DNA of 51,488 nucleotides from an uncultured Treponema sp. (GCA_947166355.1 CAMVDX010000016.1:1-51488); one strand, 5' to 3'. Counted from the stretch's first letter, positions 1 to 8,387 are shown. A program made the numbers and translations. Notes: generated by a model from the letters alone, not told the origin.

Positions 1-2
1 TG

Positions 3-1340
3 GTTGCAGCTCTTTACAATATTGTGGACCAGATTTTTATAGGCTGGAGTCCGGCCGGAGCTTTTGGAAATGCAGCTACAAATATTGTCTATCCTTTTAC
101 AGTTCTGGCTCTGGGGCTTTCCCTTTTAGTAGGAGACGGGGCCGCTGCAAATTTCAGTCTTGAATGGGGAAAAAATAACAAGGACCGGGCTGACAAATCT
201 GTAGGAAATGGCTTTTTACTTCTTGTGATTTTCTCAATTCTTCTCTGCCTATCAGGCTTTATTTTCAAATCACAAATACTGAAAGTCTTCGGAGCGAATC
301 CAGAAGAAAAAACTTGTTATGATTTTGCCGTCCAGTATTTCACAGTAATCTGCGCTGGCCTGCCATTCTATATGATTGGACAGGGAATGAATGCTTCAAT
401 CCGTGCTGACGGCTATCCAAAATATGCAATGGCCTGTACCCTTGCAGGAGCAATCGCAAATCTTATTTTAGACCCGCTTTTTATTTTCGCCTTTAATATG
501 GGAGTAAAGGGAGCTGCCATTGCAACCGTTATCGGACAGGCACTTACTTTTGTCATGAGCATTGCCTATCTTTGCCGTGCGAAGAATTTTAAAATCAGCA
601 AAAAATCAGTTCGCCTGGAAACTTCAATTCTTTCAAGGATTATCTTAATTGGCATGGCATCCCTCATCGTTCAGCTTTCAATTGTGGTAATCATTGCGGT
701 GAATAACAATCTGCTTTCAAAATACGGCTATGAAACATTTGCAAGTACAGGTGTGGTATTCGGCTCGGTTATTCCTCTTGCGGTTGTGGGAATCGTCATG
801 AAGGTTTTTGGAATTGTTGTTTCCATTGTTATTGGAATAAGTCTTGGAGGTCAGCCAATCATCGGCTTTAATATGGGGGCCGGAAATGTGGAGCGTGTAA
901 ATGAAACAATTAGGACGATTACAAAAATTGTCCTTGCAATCGGCACAGTCTTCTTTCTGATTTTTGAACTTGCCCCAGATTTTGTAATTTCCCTTTTTGG
1001 AAAAAACAACAGCCCGGAATATACCGAATATGCCCGACTTTGTGTCAGAATCTTTTTGAGCGGAATCATCCTCACCTGCTTTATAAAATCTGCCGCCATT
1101 ATGCTCCAGTCCCTGGGTAAAAGCGGAAAGTCAACTCTGCTAGCCCTGCTTCGCGACGTAATCGTTTTTGTGCCTTCTTCAATTATTCTGGCACTGACAA
1201 GTCACAACATCGTCACCATGCTCTGGGCTTCTTTAATCAGTGACGTAATATCATTCGTTTTTGCCATTGTTTTTATCATGGCAGAAACAAGAAAAATTAC
1301 ACAAGAACTCTCTAGAAATATTAAGGAAAAAGCATCATGA
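3..1340 (+). CDS. MATE family efflux transporter, 5'-truncated by window edge
   Basis: Multidrug and toxin extrusion family membrane antiporter, which exports small organic compounds using an ion gradient. The open frame runs in from the window edge: codons before position 24 read VAALYNIV and continue into DQIFIG, the usual first-helix stretch of MATE proteins, so the GTG at 24 is internal and the real start lies upstream. About 440 residues are visible with roughly 11-12 hydrophobic segments and the two-fold repeat typical of the family (about 450 residues in full). The stop codon overlaps the start of the following GNAT-like gene, suggesting translational coupling. Substrate cannot be read from the sequence. 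Confidence 0.92.
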   Translation, partial: VAALYNIVDQIFIGWSPAGAFGNAATNIVYPFTVLALGLSLLVGDGAAANFSLEWGKNNKDRADKSVGNGFLLLVIFSILLCLSGFIFKSQILKVFGANPEEKTCYDFAVQYFTVICAGLPFYMIGQGMNASIRADGYPKYAMACTLAGAIANLILDPLFIFAFNMGVKGAAIATVIGQALTFVMSIAYLCRAKNFKISKKSVRLETSILSRIILIGMASLIVQLSIVVIIAVNNNLLSKYGYETFASTGVVFGSVIPLAVVGIVMKVFGIVVSIVIGISLGGQPIIGFNMGAGNVERVNETIRTITKIVLAIGTVFFLIFELAPDFVISLFGKNNSPEYTEYARLCVRIFLSGIILTCFIKSAAIMLQSLGKSGKSTLLALLRDVIVFVPSSIILALTSHNIVTMLWASLISDVISFVFAIVFIMAETRKITQELSRNIKEKAS

Positions 1341-1723
1341 TAATGAATGGAAAAAATTATTCAGAAGAAATAAAAAAACTTCTTATTCAGAATTCAAAAA
1401 GCATTGATGAACGCTTTTTTGAGAATAACAGTTTTTCACTTGTTTCTTTTCGAAATGGAATCATTCAAGGATTTTCTGCCTATTATAAAAGATCAAATAG
1501 TTTGTGTGAAATTTTTTTATATATATCGCCTGAACTGATAGATCAACCTGAAGAAATAAAGCTACTTGAAAAACTGATTTCTGTTGCAAGAGGTAATGGA
1601 TTTGAGACTTTAAAAGTATGTGTCCAAAATCTTTCAGAGCATGAAAAATATGTTTGTAAGAGAAAAGGTTTTAGAGAAGAAACTTCTTCTGATACACAGA
1701 CCGTACTTTGCAAGCATATCTAA
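1337..1723 (+). CDS. GNAT-like acetyltransferase, small
   Basis: A 128-residue protein whose C-terminal half has the shape of a GCN5-related N-acetyltransferase: a strand-helix run (residues ~75-100) followed by a YVCKRKGF segment that matches the family's terminal 'Y-x-K-x-GF' signature. The N-terminal half is weakly conserved and I do not see a clean acetyl-CoA pyrophosphate loop (Q/RxxGxG/A), so activity is uncertain. The start overlaps the MATE stop by four bases and has AAGGA about ten bases upstream, so the two are probably co-translated. Downstream sequence is pseudogenic. Confidence 0.6.
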   Translation: MIMNGKNYSEEIKKLLIQNSKSIDERFFENNSFSLVSFRNGIIQGFSAYYKRSNSLCEIFLYISPELIDQPEEIKLLEKLISVARGNGFETLKVCVQNLSEHEKYVCKRKGFREETSSDTQTVLCKHI

Positions 1724-1731
1724 AATCAGCG

Positions 1732-1863
1732 GATGGAGAAATCCTCTCCTCAGAAGTGATTGATAACGGCGGAAACGGACATCACGATATTCCTCCATAC
1801 CTGAAAAGTCTCGGGATAGAAACTCTGATTCTTGGAAACCGCGGGCAGGGAGCCATATTGTAG
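1732..1863 (+). pseudogene. NifX/NifB-type (Fe-Mo cofactor domain) gene remnant, middle part
   Basis: There is no start codon. The open frame reads DGEILSSEVIDNGGNGHHD and continues through KSLGIETLILGNRGQGAI to a stop. This matches the middle of small dinitrogenase iron-molybdenum cofactor domain proteins (NifX-like), which have a GHG loop and an 'LGIETLI-x-G-x-x-G' strand. N- and C-terminal parts are missing. The frame breaks exactly where a second fragment (1860-1982) begins, so a deletion has joined two formerly adjacent genes. A matching C-terminal NifX piece lies at about 3850-4000. Confidence 0.6.
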
Positions 1864-1982
1864 AATTCTTCAACAGCCATCATCCGGATCCAAACGATCC
1901 CGACAGCCACGAAACTCTGGACGAAGAAAACGGTCAGTTTCCGGAAGGCATGTTCAGATTTGAAAAGAGGATAATAAAATAA
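1860..1982 (+). pseudogene. C-terminal fragment of an unrecognised protein, copy 1
   Basis: The open frame VEFFNSHHPDPNDPD... to FEKRIIK and stop is clearly coding-derived because a diverged second copy occurs at 4010-4133 with the same phrases (EFYNSHHP, ETLDE, GQFPEG). I do not recognise the parent family. In both places it follows a piece of a NifX-like gene, so the ancestral order was probably NifX gene then this gene. Confidence 0.5.
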
Positions 1983-1987
1983 TTCTT

Positions 1988-2635
1988 CTACTCTATTAAA
2001 ACTTCATCCCCGGAGCGCACATAACTCAACTGCCCGCCCATGATTTCCTTCATCTGATGGAAAACTGGAATGCCGGTGCAGTGGCAGGTTGCAAAGTGGG
2101 ATGGATATTTTTTGAGACGATTTGTAATCTCTGCGACTTCATTTGTGTCTGCCTCTGAGAACTCGGTGCGTTTCATAAGATGAAAACCTCCGATTACGAT
2201 TTCGGGAAGCATTTCTTTTCCAAACTTTCGCTCAAGAGTTTCCATCACATTCAGAATGCCGTTATGAGCACAGCCACAAAAAAGGATTTTCTTTCCGCAA
2301 GCCGTCAAAAGCAGGTTCTGTTCGTGGTGAAATTCATCCTGAGTATACTCTCCGCCACAAAGTTCTCGTAACCGCTTGTTTGTAGAAGGCAGGGGGTAAG
2401 TCCGGTTATCTACAGTAAAAACCTGAAACTCATCATCAATCTTCGCATCACCTTTCAGAAGCTGAACTTGAGGCAGAGAGAGAATCTTTTTGTCAATCCC
2501 GATATAGCGGTAGCCCTTATCTTCTCCATCAAATGCATAGTATTCCCCGCCTGCATTGTGCTGCATGTAAATCTTGGCCCTTGGATTCAATTCCACAAAG
2601 GGCAGGATTCCACCCGAATGATCATAATGGCCGTG
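1988..2635 (-). pseudogene. Metallo-beta-lactamase fold hydrolase, C-terminal part of a split gene
   Basis: The frame begins inside the metal-binding motif: codons upstream of the GTG at 2596 read HGHYDHSGGILPF, the HxHxDH signature of MBL-fold hydrolases. It continues for about 200 residues with later metal ligands (the CGCAHNG stretch and the HFATCHCTG stretch), ending in a normal stop. The N-terminal part with the first strands lies at 3279-3473 on the same strand. About 0.65 kb carrying an unrelated VOC gene separates the halves, and the two fragments overlap in sequence at 'HG'. The intact protein would resemble the family annotated as 7,8-dihydropterin-6-methyl synthase-like MBL hydrolases. 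Unlikely to be functional as it stands. Confidence 0.75.
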
Positions 2636-2653
2636 CCACTTTTTAAGTGCTGA

Positions 2654-2679
2654 AAATAAAAAAGCAGATATTATCTGCT
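2654..2679 (-). terminator. Rho-independent terminator of the VOC gene
   Basis: Stem AGCAGAT/ATCTGCT with a three-base loop, followed on the minus strand by TTTTTTATTTT. It lies inside the inserted cassette about 50 bp after the VOC stop codon, so the cassette carries its own transcription stop. Confidence 0.8.
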
Positions 2680-2726
2680 CTATAAATCATTATTGTGTTC
2701 GTAATATCTTAATACTACGATATTTT

Positions 2727-3107
2727 TTATTTATCGTAATATGATATTTCTATTTTATTTCCATCTAAATCTTCAATAGCAAAACATTTATAATTATCTT
2801 TTGAATTAGATAACACTATTGGATCATACAATATTTTTACTTTTAATTCTAAACACTTTTGGTATGCTTTATTAATATCATCAGCATATAATCCTAAAAC
2901 TCCATTATTTCCTTTTATTAAATTACTCTCTGATGCTTTCTTACTTATGATCCCAAAGTATATTTGACCATTTTCGTTTTCCCAATCTGCCCATCTATCC
3001 CCTGTTATATTAGTTGGTTTTTTGTCTAATAATTCTGAATAAAAAGCAATAGATTTTTCAATATCATTTACCACAAAATAAAAATTATCAATTTTCACTA
3101 TCATCAC
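2727..3107 (-). CDS. VOC (glyoxalase/bleomycin-resistance) family protein
   Basis: A 126-residue single-domain vicinal-oxygen-chelate protein with two beta-alpha-beta-beta-beta modules: residues ~4-25 (FYFVVNDIEKSIAFYSELL) and the closing DLDGNKIEI strand near residue 115, both family hallmarks. Such proteins bind or isomerise small thiol or antibiotic-like ligands; the substrate is unknown. It starts at ATG with GGAG close upstream, has an extended TATAAT -10 box at 3198-3203, and ends in its own terminator. The gene and flanks are markedly more A+T-rich than neighbours and interrupt an MBL gene, so recent horizontal acquisition is likely. Confidence 0.85.
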   Translation of the reverse strand: MMIVKIDNFYFVVNDIEKSIAFYSELLDKKPTNITGDRWADWENENGQIYFGIISKKASESNLIKGNNGVLGLYADDINKAYQKCLELKVKILYDPIVLSNSKDNYKCFAIEDLDGNKIEISYYDK

Positions 3108-3278
3108 TCCAAGTTAATTATATCATATTTATAACATATTTAATTACATCGTAATATTACTAACAGTTAAATAAAACATTAATTAATAGTTAGTTACATT
3201 ATACCACATAATTTTCTTTTTTTGATTTACCATACATATAATAAACTAATTTTTAATTCGACTTACTAACCACATACC

Positions 3279-3473
3279 TCCATGACTTAAAATCACTGTA
3301 TCAATAGAGGTCAAATCTACGCCAAGCTTCTGGGCATTACGAATCAAAACTTCGCTCGGACTCGTATCGAATAATAGCTTGTGATTCTCTGTCTCAATAT
3401 AAAAGGAAAGCCCGTGTGCCGACTCGCAGCCTGTGTCTCCAAGTTCATTTTCTACAAGATTTGCTATCCGCAT
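3279..3473 (-). pseudogene. Metallo-beta-lactamase fold hydrolase, N-terminal part of a split gene
   Basis: Starts at an ATG with GAAGAAAA upstream and reads MRIANLVENELGDTGCESAH then through KLLFDTSPSE and TVILSHG, the first half of an MBL-fold domain up to the first His of the HxHxDH motif. After 'HG' the frame enters foreign sequence and stops after about ten codons. The remainder of the domain is at 1988-2635. The two pieces share an 'HG' codon pair at the breakpoints, as expected for an insertion into the motif. Confidence 0.7.
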
Positions 3474-3729
3474 CTTTTCTTCATTCAAAATTAGAAATCC
3501 AATATCTTTTATTCTATCACGAAAAGCCATAAAATTATAGTCGTGAGTCGAGTTCAGCGGGAAGTGGATAATGAAGAGGGATAACACTTATAAACTTTTG
3601 TTTGCATTTCAGACGCATTTGTGCAGCAGACTTGTTAAAAAAAAAATGTAAAAAAAATAAAAAACTCTTGACCTTGTCTTTTGGGCCAGATGTATTATTT
3701 GTTTAACGATACGATTTAGGAGGAAAACA

Positions 3730-4000
3730 ATGTATACACGCGGACAGTTTGCGCTTATCGGAAAGGTTGGAAGGAAGGCTCTCCGTCTTTATGATGAAGA
3801 GGGATTGCTTGTCCCAGTCGCAGTCAACGGCGAGAACGGCTATCACTATTATGATAGAAGCCATTGCAGCCAGCGGCTTAAAAGAAATGCCTGGAATCAC
3901 CGGCAACGCCGACGAAGCCGCAGAGCTTTTTGCAAAGGGAGAGCTCAAGCCAAACTTTGCAGCTAAGTCCGATCATCACGGGGAACATCATCACGAGTAG
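3730..4000 (+). pseudogene. Chimeric remnant: MerR regulator N-terminus joined to NifX-like C-terminus
   Basis: From the ATG at 3730, preceded by AGGAGG, the frame reads MYTRGQFALIGKVGRKALRL and then YDEEGLLVPV and ENGYHYYD, the winged-helix N-terminus of MerR-type regulators. Near 3855 coding potential passes to a different frame that reads IEAIAASGLKEMPGITGNAD, then GELKPNF, and ends in an HHGEHHHE tail and stop, the C-terminus of NifX-like cofactor-domain proteins. Neither gene is complete and the join is out of frame. The MerR start could still give a short truncated peptide. Confidence 0.6.
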
Positions 4001-4009
4001 ATTTTTAAA

Positions 4010-4133
4010 TGGTCGAACTTAAACCTTCACATCGTCGAGTTTTACAACAGCCATCACCCGAATCCAAATGACCCGGATAACCGCGAAACTCTGGACGAGC
4101 AGGACGGACAGTTCCCGGAAGGTCTTTTAGTTC
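4010..4133 (+). pseudogene. C-terminal fragment of an unrecognised protein, copy 2
   Basis: The frame WSNLNLHIVEFYNSHHPNP continues with DNRETLDEQDGQFPEGLL and parallels the fragment at 1860-1982 closely. It follows the NifX-like piece by ten bases and then runs into unrelated sequence where a minus-strand remnant ends. Parent family not recognised. Confidence 0.5.
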
Positions 4134-4500
4134 TTATTTTCTCTTTTTCTTTTCAGTTTTGGTTTGTTCGCTAGTTTCTGTTTCTGTTTGAGATTCAGCC
4201 TTTGAAGAAAGTGTGATTTTCTGATAAGCGTCTTTTTTATCGTTAGGGTGGGGTTCAATTCCTATGATTGTAATGTCATTTTTATCCGGACCATATACCC
4301 AGAAGATTCTTCCAGTCGCGGGTTTGTGATTTTCCAGATATGATTCCCAAACTTTCTGGCCGTAGCGTTTTGTTAAAGCTTCAATATCGTGAGTGCAAAG
4401 GCCTGGATAGCGAGGATCATTGCTTAGTTTTGAAAAGCAGCTTACTAAAAGCTTGAAGAGTTTAAGCTCATTTTTAGTTGCCGTCTGCTCTTTGTTTTCT
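4134..4500 (-). pseudogene. 5'-truncated hypothetical protein (possible RelE-like fragment)
   Basis: About 120 codons are open on the minus strand with no start codon. It reads SNDPRYPGLCTHDIEALTKR and GRIFWVYGPDKNDITIIGIE, ending in a Lys/Glu/Thr-rich tail (TETETSEQTKTEKKKRK) and stop. The 'GRIFWVYGP...ITIIGIEPHP' pattern resembles the central sheet of RelE/ParE-like toxins, but the N-terminus is lost where it overlaps the 3' end of the TfoX-like gene in another frame. I cannot assign a function. Confidence 0.45.
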
Positions 4501-4795
4501 TTTCCGGAAGTTCAGTATACATACCTTCCAGAAGTTCTTGAATCAGGGCCTTATCATCAAAACTATCAAATACATGCATCAAGGTTTTTGATTCTTCATA
4601 CGGGTATCGCAGTTCGGAATCTGCAAGCAGTCTGTCCGATGTGGGAGTTCTCTTTAAGAACAACTCATCACCGCAAATATCACCTATAAGCTTACCCTTA
4701 AAATATACAAGATATCCGCCCATCATAGATTTTATGACAATCTCACCAGCTTCAGAAAAACATTCGCGAACATATTCATTAAATTCTCTTATCAT
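4445..4795 (-). CDS. TfoX N-terminal domain family protein
   Basis: A 116-residue protein with the short TfoX-N fold: EIVIKSMMGGYLVYFKGKL and later a LRYPYEESKT turn. Family members in gut bacteria are typically 100-110 residues and of unknown biochemical role, distantly related to the competence regulator TfoX. The ATG has GGAG eight bases upstream. The last ~16 residues (after LPEKK) read into a degraded neighbour in a different frame and are probably not native, so the gene has a replaced C-terminus but may be functional. Confidence 0.7.
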   Translation of the reverse strand: MIREFNEYVRECFSEAGEIVIKSMMGGYLVYFKGKLIGDICGDELFLKRTPTSDRLLADSELRYPYEESKTLMHVFDSFDDKALIQELLEGMYTELPEKKTKSRRQLKMSLNSSSF

Positions 4796-4850
4796 TTTTT
4801 ACTCCAAGCCCATTCATCAATAAACTTCATCTCTTCTGTATGTCCCGTAA

Positions 4851-5396
4851 CTAGCGGAACTTAATCATCTTTTGATAGTTTTCTACAACTTCTTCCGGGG
4901 GCATTTGCATGTCGGAATTAATCCACCATTTGATAGTTTCGCAAAAGCTCCCGGTAAAAAATTGTATAGCAAAGGCTTTTGGCACTTCGGAATGAACCAC
5001 CAAATCATCGCAAAAAGTCTGTTCAAGGTAATCGCGAAAATATGAGGTAAAAAGCTTTTCAGTTTCACCGTACATGATTGCCTTGATATTTTCCTTGTGA
5101 TCCTGCAGGTGATACAAAATATGTGTGAGGCGATTTGCAAAGCCCCTGCGCCCTTTTGAAAAATCGTGGCTTTTTTCCGGAGCCAGATCTTTTGAAAAAA
5201 CATGGGCAAACATTTCCCGGCAGATTTCTTCCAGCAGTTCTTCTTTTGTTTCAAAGTGAGAGTAAAAAGTGCTGCGGCCTATGTTTGCTTCGTCAATAAT
5301 ATCCTGAACTGTGAGGGCCTCGAATTTTTTCTTTTTCAAAAGTGTAGTCATTGCCTGATGAATTGCAATTTTTGTTTTCTGCTGGCGTCTGTCCAT
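4851..5396 (-). CDS. TetR/AcrR family transcriptional regulator
   Basis: A 181-residue regulator. Residues ~8-55 form the TetR helix-turn-helix (AIHQAMTTLLKKKKFEALTV followed by DIIDEANIGRSTFYSHFETK), then a helical ligand-binding domain similar to the TetR_C YfiR/DhaS-like type. It lies 88 bp downstream of the P1B ATPase on the same strand but has its own promoter region containing ACTGTTCAGT (5450-5459), a short palindrome that could be its operator. The ligand is unknown. The ATPase is a plausible but unproven target; TetR proteins do not usually sense metals. Confidence 0.85.
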   Translation of the reverse strand: MDRRQQKTKIAIHQAMTTLLKKKKFEALTVQDIIDEANIGRSTFYSHFETKEELLEEICREMFAHVFSKDLAPEKSHDFSKGRRGFANRLTHILYHLQDHKENIKAIMYGETEKLFTSYFRDYLEQTFCDDLVVHSEVPKAFAIQFFTGSFCETIKWWINSDMQMPPEEVVENYQKMIKFR

Positions 5397-5449
5397 TTTG
5401 CTATTACTCCAGAATCATCATAACACGACATGATAGTTTTATCAAACTA

Positions 5450-5459
5450 ACTGTTCAGT
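5450..5459. promoter_or_regulatory. Possible TetR autoregulatory operator
   Basis: The palindrome ACTG-TT-CAGT lies 53 bp upstream of the TetR start between it and the ATPase stop. A related CTGAACA/TGTTCAG pair occurs at 7470-7495 upstream of the ATPase. Operator function is inference from position and symmetry. Confidence 0.3.
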
Positions 5460-5484
5460 ATCTTACAAAGTGTATGAAATAGTC

Positions 5485-7353
5485 TTAATCTCTACCCTTA
5501 TAAAAGAGCAGCAGGAAGGCGCTGATAACTACAAGTACAGAACCGCAGTTGTGAAAAAGGGCGCCCCAGACTGCATTCAAAATGCCGGAAATTGCAAGTG
5601 CAACTGCAGCAAAATTGATTACCATAGAAAGACAGAGATTAAATGTAATTCGTCCCTGAGTTTTTCTGGAAATCTTGAAGAGATAAGGAACTGCATCAAG
5701 ATTGTCGTGGACAATTACTGCGTCGGCGCTTTCGATTGCAACGTCGCTGCCGATTCCGCCCATGGCAATGCCTGCAAAGGCTGAACGCAGGGCAAGAGAA
5801 TCGTTTACCCCGTCACCAAACATTGCAACCTTATTTCCCTGAGCCTCCTGATTTTTGATGTAATTCATTTTATCTTCCGGAGAACAGTTGGCTTTAAAGT
5901 CATCAAGACCGATTTGAGCTGCAACATAGCGGGCAGAGTTTTCGTTGTCACCTGTGAGCATAACGGTACGGATGTTCAGAGCTTTAAGCGTTTCCACCAT
6001 TTTACGGGCATTTTCTTTGAGGCCATCCTGAATGAAGATTATGCCAAGAAGCTTTGACTCGCAGTAAAGGCCGACGAGGGAAGCCGACTCTTTGGCTCCA
6101 GCGACTACGGCATTTTCGGCACCCACCAAATTCTCCTCTACTTTTCCCACAATATATTTTTTCCCGCTGATTTCAAATTCAATTCCGCTGCCTGCAAGAG
6201 TTTTGTGATTTTTAATTTCATAAAGACCGCTTTTGTTATAATCCATAATCGCCTTTGCAAGCGGATGGTTTGAAAGAGCTTCACCAGATGCAGCAATTTT
6301 GACTAGCTCGTCCTCGCTGATATCAGACAGAGTTTGAACTTTTACAACAGCAGGTTTTCCTTTTGTAAGGGTTCCTGTTTTATCAAAAACCGCAATGTTA
6401 GAAGAAGCAATTCTTTCCAGCGCCTCTCCCGACTGAATCAAAAGACCATGCTTAGAAGCGTTTCCAATTCCCGCAGAAATTGCAGTTGGAGTTGCAAGCA
6501 CAAAGGCGCAGGGGCAGAAAACAACAAGCACAGTTACAGCACGTGTAAAACCCAGCCAGAAATCATTATGAGCATTTCCGATTATAGTGCCAGCTACAAT
6601 TGCCGTAGTAAGCGAAATTACAACAAGCCAGGCAGCCCAGATATTTGCCTTGCGAACGATTTTTGCCTTCTGTGCATCTGCAACTTCTGCAAGCTTAATC
6701 ATTCGCTGGAGGGAAGAGTCCCCGGCAGTTTTGACAGCTTCAATCAAAATGCTTCCGTTTTGATTTATAGTTCCGCTCATCACAAGGTCACCCGGATTTT
6801 TCTCAACAGGAATAGATTCACCCGTCATTGCACTCTGGTCAATGCTCGTGCTGCCTTCGATTATTTTGCCATCAACAGGAATAGACTCCCCTGCCCTCAC
6901 CTGAAGAATGTCCCCAAGCTTTACCTGATCAGCTTCAATGATTTTTATCTGCCCATCCACAAAGAGATTTGCCTTTTTAGGGCTGAGCTTAATAAGCTTT
7001 GAAATTCCCTTTTTTGCCCGGTCCGAAGTAAAATCTTCCAGAATTGAGCCAATCTGCATGATAAAGGCAACTTCACCAGCCGCAAAAAATTCTTTGAGAA
7101 TCAGAGAACCAATTAAAGCTAGGGCAACAAGCACATCCGCAGTAATGTCGTGGTCTTTTACGACTCCAACAATTGCTCCAAGAACAATCGGCACACCGCA
7201 TAAAACAATTGCAATCCAGGCCGGATTAAAGCCTGCAATTTTACCGGTCCAGCTGAAAGTTAAAGATGTAGCAAGTGCCACTCCCGAAATTATTACAAAA
7301 ATAAGCCTGAGCCTGTCGCTCTGTTTTTCGTACCATTCTACAATATTTGACAT
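5485..7353 (-). CDS. P1B-type heavy-metal translocating ATPase
   Basis: A 622-residue integral-membrane metal pump that exports a transition metal at the cost of ATP. Visible motifs in order: actuator TGES near residue 174, CPC in the central membrane helix near 281 (FCPCAF), DKTGTLTKG with the phosphorylated Asp near 325, SNHPLA of the nucleotide domain, and GDGVND near 508. There is no N-terminal HMA metal-binding domain. The final helix contains HNCGSVLVV, a Zn/Cd- or CtpC-like signature rather than the copper-type one, so the metal is best left open. The TetR gene follows on the same strand; the promoter region carries an inverted repeat at 7390-7414. Confidence 0.9.
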   Translation of the reverse strand: MSNIVEWYEKQSDRLRLIFVIISGVALATSLTFSWTGKIAGFNPAWIAIVLCGVPIVLGAIVGVVKDHDITADVLVALALIGSLILKEFFAAGEVAFIMQIGSILEDFTSDRAKKGISKLIKLSPKKANLFVDGQIKIIEADQVKLGDILQVRAGESIPVDGKIIEGSTSIDQSAMTGESIPVEKNPGDLVMSGTINQNGSILIEAVKTAGDSSLQRMIKLAEVADAQKAKIVRKANIWAAWLVVISLTTAIVAGTIIGNAHNDFWLGFTRAVTVLVVFCPCAFVLATPTAISAGIGNASKHGLLIQSGEALERIASSNIAVFDKTGTLTKGKPAVVKVQTLSDISEDELVKIAASGEALSNHPLAKAIMDYNKSGLYEIKNHKTLAGSGIEFEISGKKYIVGKVEENLVGAENAVVAGAKESASLVGLYCESKLLGIIFIQDGLKENARKMVETLKALNIRTVMLTGDNENSARYVAAQIGLDDFKANCSPEDKMNYIKNQEAQGNKVAMFGDGVNDSLALRSAFAGIAMGGIGSDVAIESADAVIVHDNLDAVPYLFKISRKTQGRITFNLCLSMVINFAAVALAISGILNAVWGALFHNCGSVLVVISAFLLLFYKGRD

Positions 7354-7389
7354 TGTTCAATCTCCTGCAAAATATAACACAAGGTGTCT

Positions 7390-7414
7390 GATATCGAACA
7401 CGTTGTTCGTTATC
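7390..7414. promoter_or_regulatory. Inverted-repeat operator candidate upstream of the metal ATPase
   Basis: Arms GATATCGAAC and GTTCGTTATC flank ACGTT with one mismatch between arms, 37-61 bp upstream of the ATPase start codon. Position and symmetry suggest a repressor or activator site. The cognate protein is not identifiable here. Confidence 0.4.
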
Positions 7415-7447
7415 ACTATATTGCGGGAAATCAGGATTTTTAAGAAC

Positions 7448-7507
7448 AAAAAAGCTTCTTTGTAAGAAACTGAACAAAAATCAAAATATGTTCAGAAAAG
7501 CTTTTTT
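7448..7507. repeat. Nested inverted repeat between ATPase and thioesterase
   Basis: Outer arms AAAAAAGCTT and AAGCTTTTTT enclose inner arms CTGAACA and TGTTCAG (7470-7476, 7489-7495). It lies between divergent genes, so a terminator role is not expected on gene-order grounds. It could be an operator or a two-direction transcription block. Confidence 0.4.
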
Positions 7508-7588
7508 ACCATTTATAATCAAAAGTTTGCAATCAGCTGCAAGACAGATATGTGTGTTTTTTTAAAAAAAATTTGATATAATGAATTT

Positions 7589-8335
7589 ATGACAACTTTT
7601 GATAATCTTACTTTTACAAGCGAGCGCAAAATATCTTCGGCTTTTATTGATTCTACAGTACGTATGGGTATTGCCCAGTCTGTATTAATGGTTCAGGATA
7701 ATCTTACTGAGTGTTTTAATGCAATGGGCTGCGATGGTGTTATTTATCGCGAAAAGTTCAATGACTTCTGGGTGTTTACGAAAACGAAAGTACATTTCTT
7801 GAGACGACCGGACTGGCGAGAAATTATAACAGCAAAAACTTTTCCAATTAACAATGCAGGAATGAGAACTCACGTTAATACAGAACTTCTTGATAAAGAT
7901 GGAAAGCAGCTTTTGATTGCAAATCAGGAAGCCTGCGTTTTAAGTCTCGAAACACACCGTCCGCAAAAGCTTACAGATCTTCCTTACCCAAAAGAAAATT
8001 TTCCAACACCTGTTTATAACGAACCTTTTGAAAGATTTCCTTCTGATTTTAAGGAAGAAGAATTTGTTTTTGAGCAGATTATCCGTTCATGTCATATTGA
8101 TATGTCGCATCACATGAATAACATTGAGTACATAAAACTTGCCCTTTGTGTATTTGATGATGATTTTTTACAGTCGCATGAAATTAAAGATCTTGAAGTT
8201 CATTACACAGGTGAAAGTCGGGAAGGGCAGACCCTCAAAGTTTTCCGTCGTGATGATGCTGAAACAAAAGGAAAAACCTATATTCATATTAAAGAAGGTG
8301 ATCGCTGCGTGTTTGAATGCTGCCTTTGCTTTTAA
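7589..8335 (+). CDS. Acyl-ACP thioesterase (FatA/FatB type)
   Basis: A 248-residue double hot-dog protein of the acyl-ACP thioesterase family, which releases fatty acids from acyl carrier protein and so sets chain length. The first hot-dog holds an FNDFWVFTKTKVHFLRRPDW strand-helix pair. The second has the MSHHMNNIEYI segment, where the catalytic Asn/His dyad of plant FatB (N-x-H-x-N) aligns approximately to 'HHMNN'. Length agrees with bacterial members. A TATAAT box ends seven bases before the ATG and no Shine-Dalgarno sequence is visible, so the mRNA may be leaderless. A two-direction terminator follows. Confidence 0.85.
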   Translation: MTTFDNLTFTSERKISSAFIDSTVRMGIAQSVLMVQDNLTECFNAMGCDGVIYREKFNDFWVFTKTKVHFLRRPDWREIITAKTFPINNAGMRTHVNTELLDKDGKQLLIANQEACVLSLETHRPQKLTDLPYPKENFPTPVYNEPFERFPSDFKEEEFVFEQIIRSCHIDMSHHMNNIEYIKLALCVFDDDFLQSHEIKDLEVHYTGESREGQTLKVFRRDDAETKGKTYIHIKEGDRCVFECCLCF

Positions 8336-8345
8336 TATGAATTGA

Positions 8346-8385
8346 AAAAAATCCGCCGTTACCGGAAGGCACGGCGGATTTTTTT
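8346..8385. terminator. Bidirectional terminator between convergent genes
   Basis: Stem ATCCGCCGT/ACGGCGGAT with an 11-base loop, flanked by an A-run on the left and a T-run on the right. It serves the thioesterase on the plus strand and the ABC operon on the minus strand. Confidence 0.9.
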
Positions 8386-8387
8386 AT

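Noticed and set aside
2636..3290. Integron attC site flanking the VOC cassette
   Set aside because: I could not find clear RYYYAAC/GTTRRRY cores at the right spacing; the cassette idea stays open without it.
4793..4850. Short frame VTGHTEEMKFIDEWAWSKK between TetR and TfoX genes
   Set aside because: It may be the tail of a lost gene, but about 20 codons are too few to assign or list as a feature.
6334..7002. 222-codon plus-strand frame opposite the P1B ATPase
   Set aside because: It is the antisense shadow of a strongly supported gene, rich in Ser, Asn and Cys, and has no domain pattern.
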